Assembly (NCBI GenBank): GCA_020216965.1
Contig: JAIWOJ010000112.1
Location: forward strand, 1 to 6,937
Origin: Prosthecobacter sp.
Lineage (GTDB): Bacteria > Verrucomicrobiota > Verrucomicrobiia > Verrucomicrobiales > Verrucomicrobiaceae
Direction of reading: 5' to 3'
Length of the DNA: 6,937 bases
Below, piece after piece: positions 6,090-6,937 of this stretch. Position 1 is the first letter of the stretch. Each line of letters starts with the position of its first letter. The notes beneath the pieces were generated by a model, which saw only the letters and a program-made list of their open reading frames with translations, searched no databases and had not been told where the DNA came from. A program made the translations under genes and the position numbers.

Positions 6090-6530
6090 TTACGCCTGTG
6101 TCAGCGCTTTTTCCAGTGGGTGGGGGCCATCGCCGCCCAGCTTTTCATCCAGCGCCTCTAGCCGCTGGATCAGGTCTGCTACATGGCGGCGTGGGTACAT
6201 GCCACCTGCAGCTTGGCAGAAATGCGTGCGGCAACCGAAGGGACGGTGCCGATAGATCGTGCAGCGCCCATCCTTAGCCAGCAGTGGGCATGCTCCCTCA
6301 GGGTGGGGCCGTATCTCTCGCCGCCCAGAGGCGCGCACGCCCTGCATGGCGTAGAGCGCCTCCCCGCGTGTGAGCTGGGGTGTGCGGCCAGTGATGCGGA
6401 AATGGCAACACCCCGCCTGGCCTGTGCAGGCGCGGGGTAAGGCGCGCTGCTCTAGTGCGGTGTAAATGGCTGTGATCTCTGCCAGGGCCTCTGGCGGTAG
6501 CTGGGGGGACTTTGGGCGGCGTCTGGGCAT
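6090..6530 (-). CDS. YkgJ-family cysteine-cluster protein (putative Zn or Fe-S binding)
   Basis: This is a small soluble protein of 146 residues from this start. Its biochemical role is unknown; the family is predicted to bind a metal or Fe-S centre through clustered cysteines. Seven cysteines are visible: C35, C41 and C42 in CTGQAGCC, C81 in the GACPLL segment, C90 in DGRCTIYRHRP, and C100 and C105 in FGCRTHFC. The G-C-P-L-L, G-R-C-x-I-Y and R-P-x-x-C-R order is the family signature. The N-terminal cluster here is C-x5-CC, a variant of the usual CxxCxxCC. I chose the ATG at 6530 because residues upstream look unconserved. In-frame alternatives are an ATG at 6617 and a TTG at 6677, the latter overlapping the LysR-type gene. 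The neighbouring cysteine desulfurase makes a sulfur- or metal-related job plausible, but this is inference. Confidence 0.8.
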   Translation of the reverse strand: MPRRRPKSPQLPPEALAEITAIYTALEQRALPRACTGQAGCCHFRITGRTPQLTRGEALYAMQGVRASGRREIRPHPEGACPLLAKDGRCTIYRHRPFGCRTHFCQAAGGMYPRRHVADLIQRLEALDEKLGGDGPHPLEKALTQA

Positions 6531-6663
6531 GGAGGCGGTGGGCCTATCATGCTGCACCCCTTTGCACCACGCCAGGGCCGTGTCTGTCAGATGCCCTGCG
6601 TCGGATTCAACCCGCATACTGCTATACAGCGCGGCAGGAAAACCCCGGCTCAGCGAAGCTCCT
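6531..6663 (-). other. Spacer between the LysR-type gene and the cysteine-cluster gene
   Basis: A stretch of 133 bases has no confident gene if the cysteine-cluster protein starts at 6530; part of it would be coding if that gene starts at 6617 or 6677. A weak TATGCG lies 17 bases after TTTCCT on the minus strand, which is too poor to call a promoter. No intrinsic terminator is evident after the LysR-type gene. Confidence 0.3.
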
Positions 6664-6937
6664 TCATCCACGAGCAAGCATGCTGGATAACTGCGTGGCG
6701 ATTTCTTTCAAAACCTCCACCTTCTGCCCCCGCCGCCGCATCTGGCGCTCATTCCAGTGCAGCACCAACGCGCGGCCATAGTCCTTCAGCGGCGTGAAGG
6801 GCAGGATCAAGGTCTCCTCCGCAGACAGGCCGCGCGCGCCCAGGCTGGGCAGCACGCCCGCGCAGGCACCCAGCGCCACCAACTGCCGCACCTGGAGCAT
6901 GGAGCCGCATTCAAATCGTGGCTGAAAGTCCACGCCA
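6664..6937 (-). CDS. LysR-type transcriptional regulator, C-terminal fragment cut by window edge
   Basis: These 90 residues are the C-terminal end of a LysR substrate-binding domain; the N-terminal DNA-binding helix-turn-helix and most of the effector domain lie beyond base 6937. The fragment reads in frame through the right edge, so the GTG at 6933 should not be taken as the start. Recognisable features are FECGSMLQVRQLVALGACAG followed by VLPSLGARGL, the hinge-proximal strand/helix that in this family is usually a Q-V-x-x-L-V-x-x-G-x-G-x-x-x-L-P pattern, then LPFTPLKDYGRALVLHWNERQMRR and a C-terminal helix ending STOP at 6664. The regulator's ligand and targets cannot be inferred. It points the same way as the cysteine-cluster and desulfurase genes, so it need not control them. 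The family call is fairly sure despite the short length. Confidence 0.75.
   Translation of the reverse strand, partial: GVDFQPRFECGSMLQVRQLVALGACAGVLPSLGARGLSAEETLILPFTPLKDYGRALVLHWNERQMRRRGQKVEVLKEIATQLSSMLARG

Noticed and set aside
6650..6667. An ATG overlapping the LysR-type stop as ATGA on the minus strand
   Set aside because: It looks like another coupled start, but the frame closes after five codons and is out of frame with the cysteine-cluster gene.
1..6937. Defence system, prophage, CRISPR array, transposon or RNA gene
   Set aside because: No nuclease, integrase, transposase, repeat-spacer pattern, terminal inverted repeats or tRNA-like cloverleaf was seen on either strand. All genes belong to metabolic, envelope or signalling families.

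Overview
This is a GC-rich bacterial window (roughly 60% GC by eye). Every supportable gene lies on the minus strand, so transcription runs from the right edge to the left. There are nine genes, two of them cut by the window edges. No tRNA, rRNA, CRISPR array, insertion sequence or integrase is visible. The gene set suggests a free-living Gram-negative-type bacterium that builds lipid-linked, amino-sugar-decorated envelope glycans. Protein style and the undepleted tetranucleotide CTAG argue against an enterobacterium. A Verrucomicrobiota-like (PVC) host is my best guess, but it is weakly supported.

Right part (6937 to 4908): the C-terminal end of a LysR-type regulator, a 133-base spacer, a small YkgJ-type cysteine-cluster protein, then, 21 bases on, a complete NifS/IscS-type cysteine desulfurase with all expected catalytic residues. 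The last two look like a sulfur/metal-related pair.

Left part (4856 to 1): after a 50-base spacer with two short inverted repeats comes a tightly packed six-gene run. In transcription order it holds a DegT/DnrJ/EryC1 sugar aminotransferase, a class I SAM methyltransferase, an ArnC/GtrB-like polyprenyl-phosphate glycosyltransferase with two C-terminal membrane segments, an FdtA/QdtA-type dTDP-4-keto-6-deoxyhexose 3,4-ketoisomerase, a NarL-partner membrane histidine kinase (HisKA_3), and its NarL-type response regulator, truncated by the left edge. The first five genes overlap one another: two 20-base overlaps, then two ATGA stop/start overlaps. The regulator follows after 9 bases.

The genes suggest a pathway. 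The ketoisomerase moves the keto group to C3. The aminotransferase aminates C3, giving a 3-amino-3,6-dideoxyhexose (Fuc3N or Qui3N type). The methyltransferase may methylate the sugar or a related glycan, and the glycosyltransferase would load a sugar on a polyprenyl phosphate at the inner membrane. The enzymes making dTDP-4-keto-6-deoxyglucose (RmlA, RmlB) and any flippase or final transferase are absent and must be encoded elsewhere. An envelope-sugar module in one unbroken overlapping chain with a two-component system is the most interesting thing here. It recalls, by analogy only, the ArnB/ArnC lipid A modification logic combined with the ketoisomerase/aminotransferase/methyltransferase logic of mycaminose synthesis.
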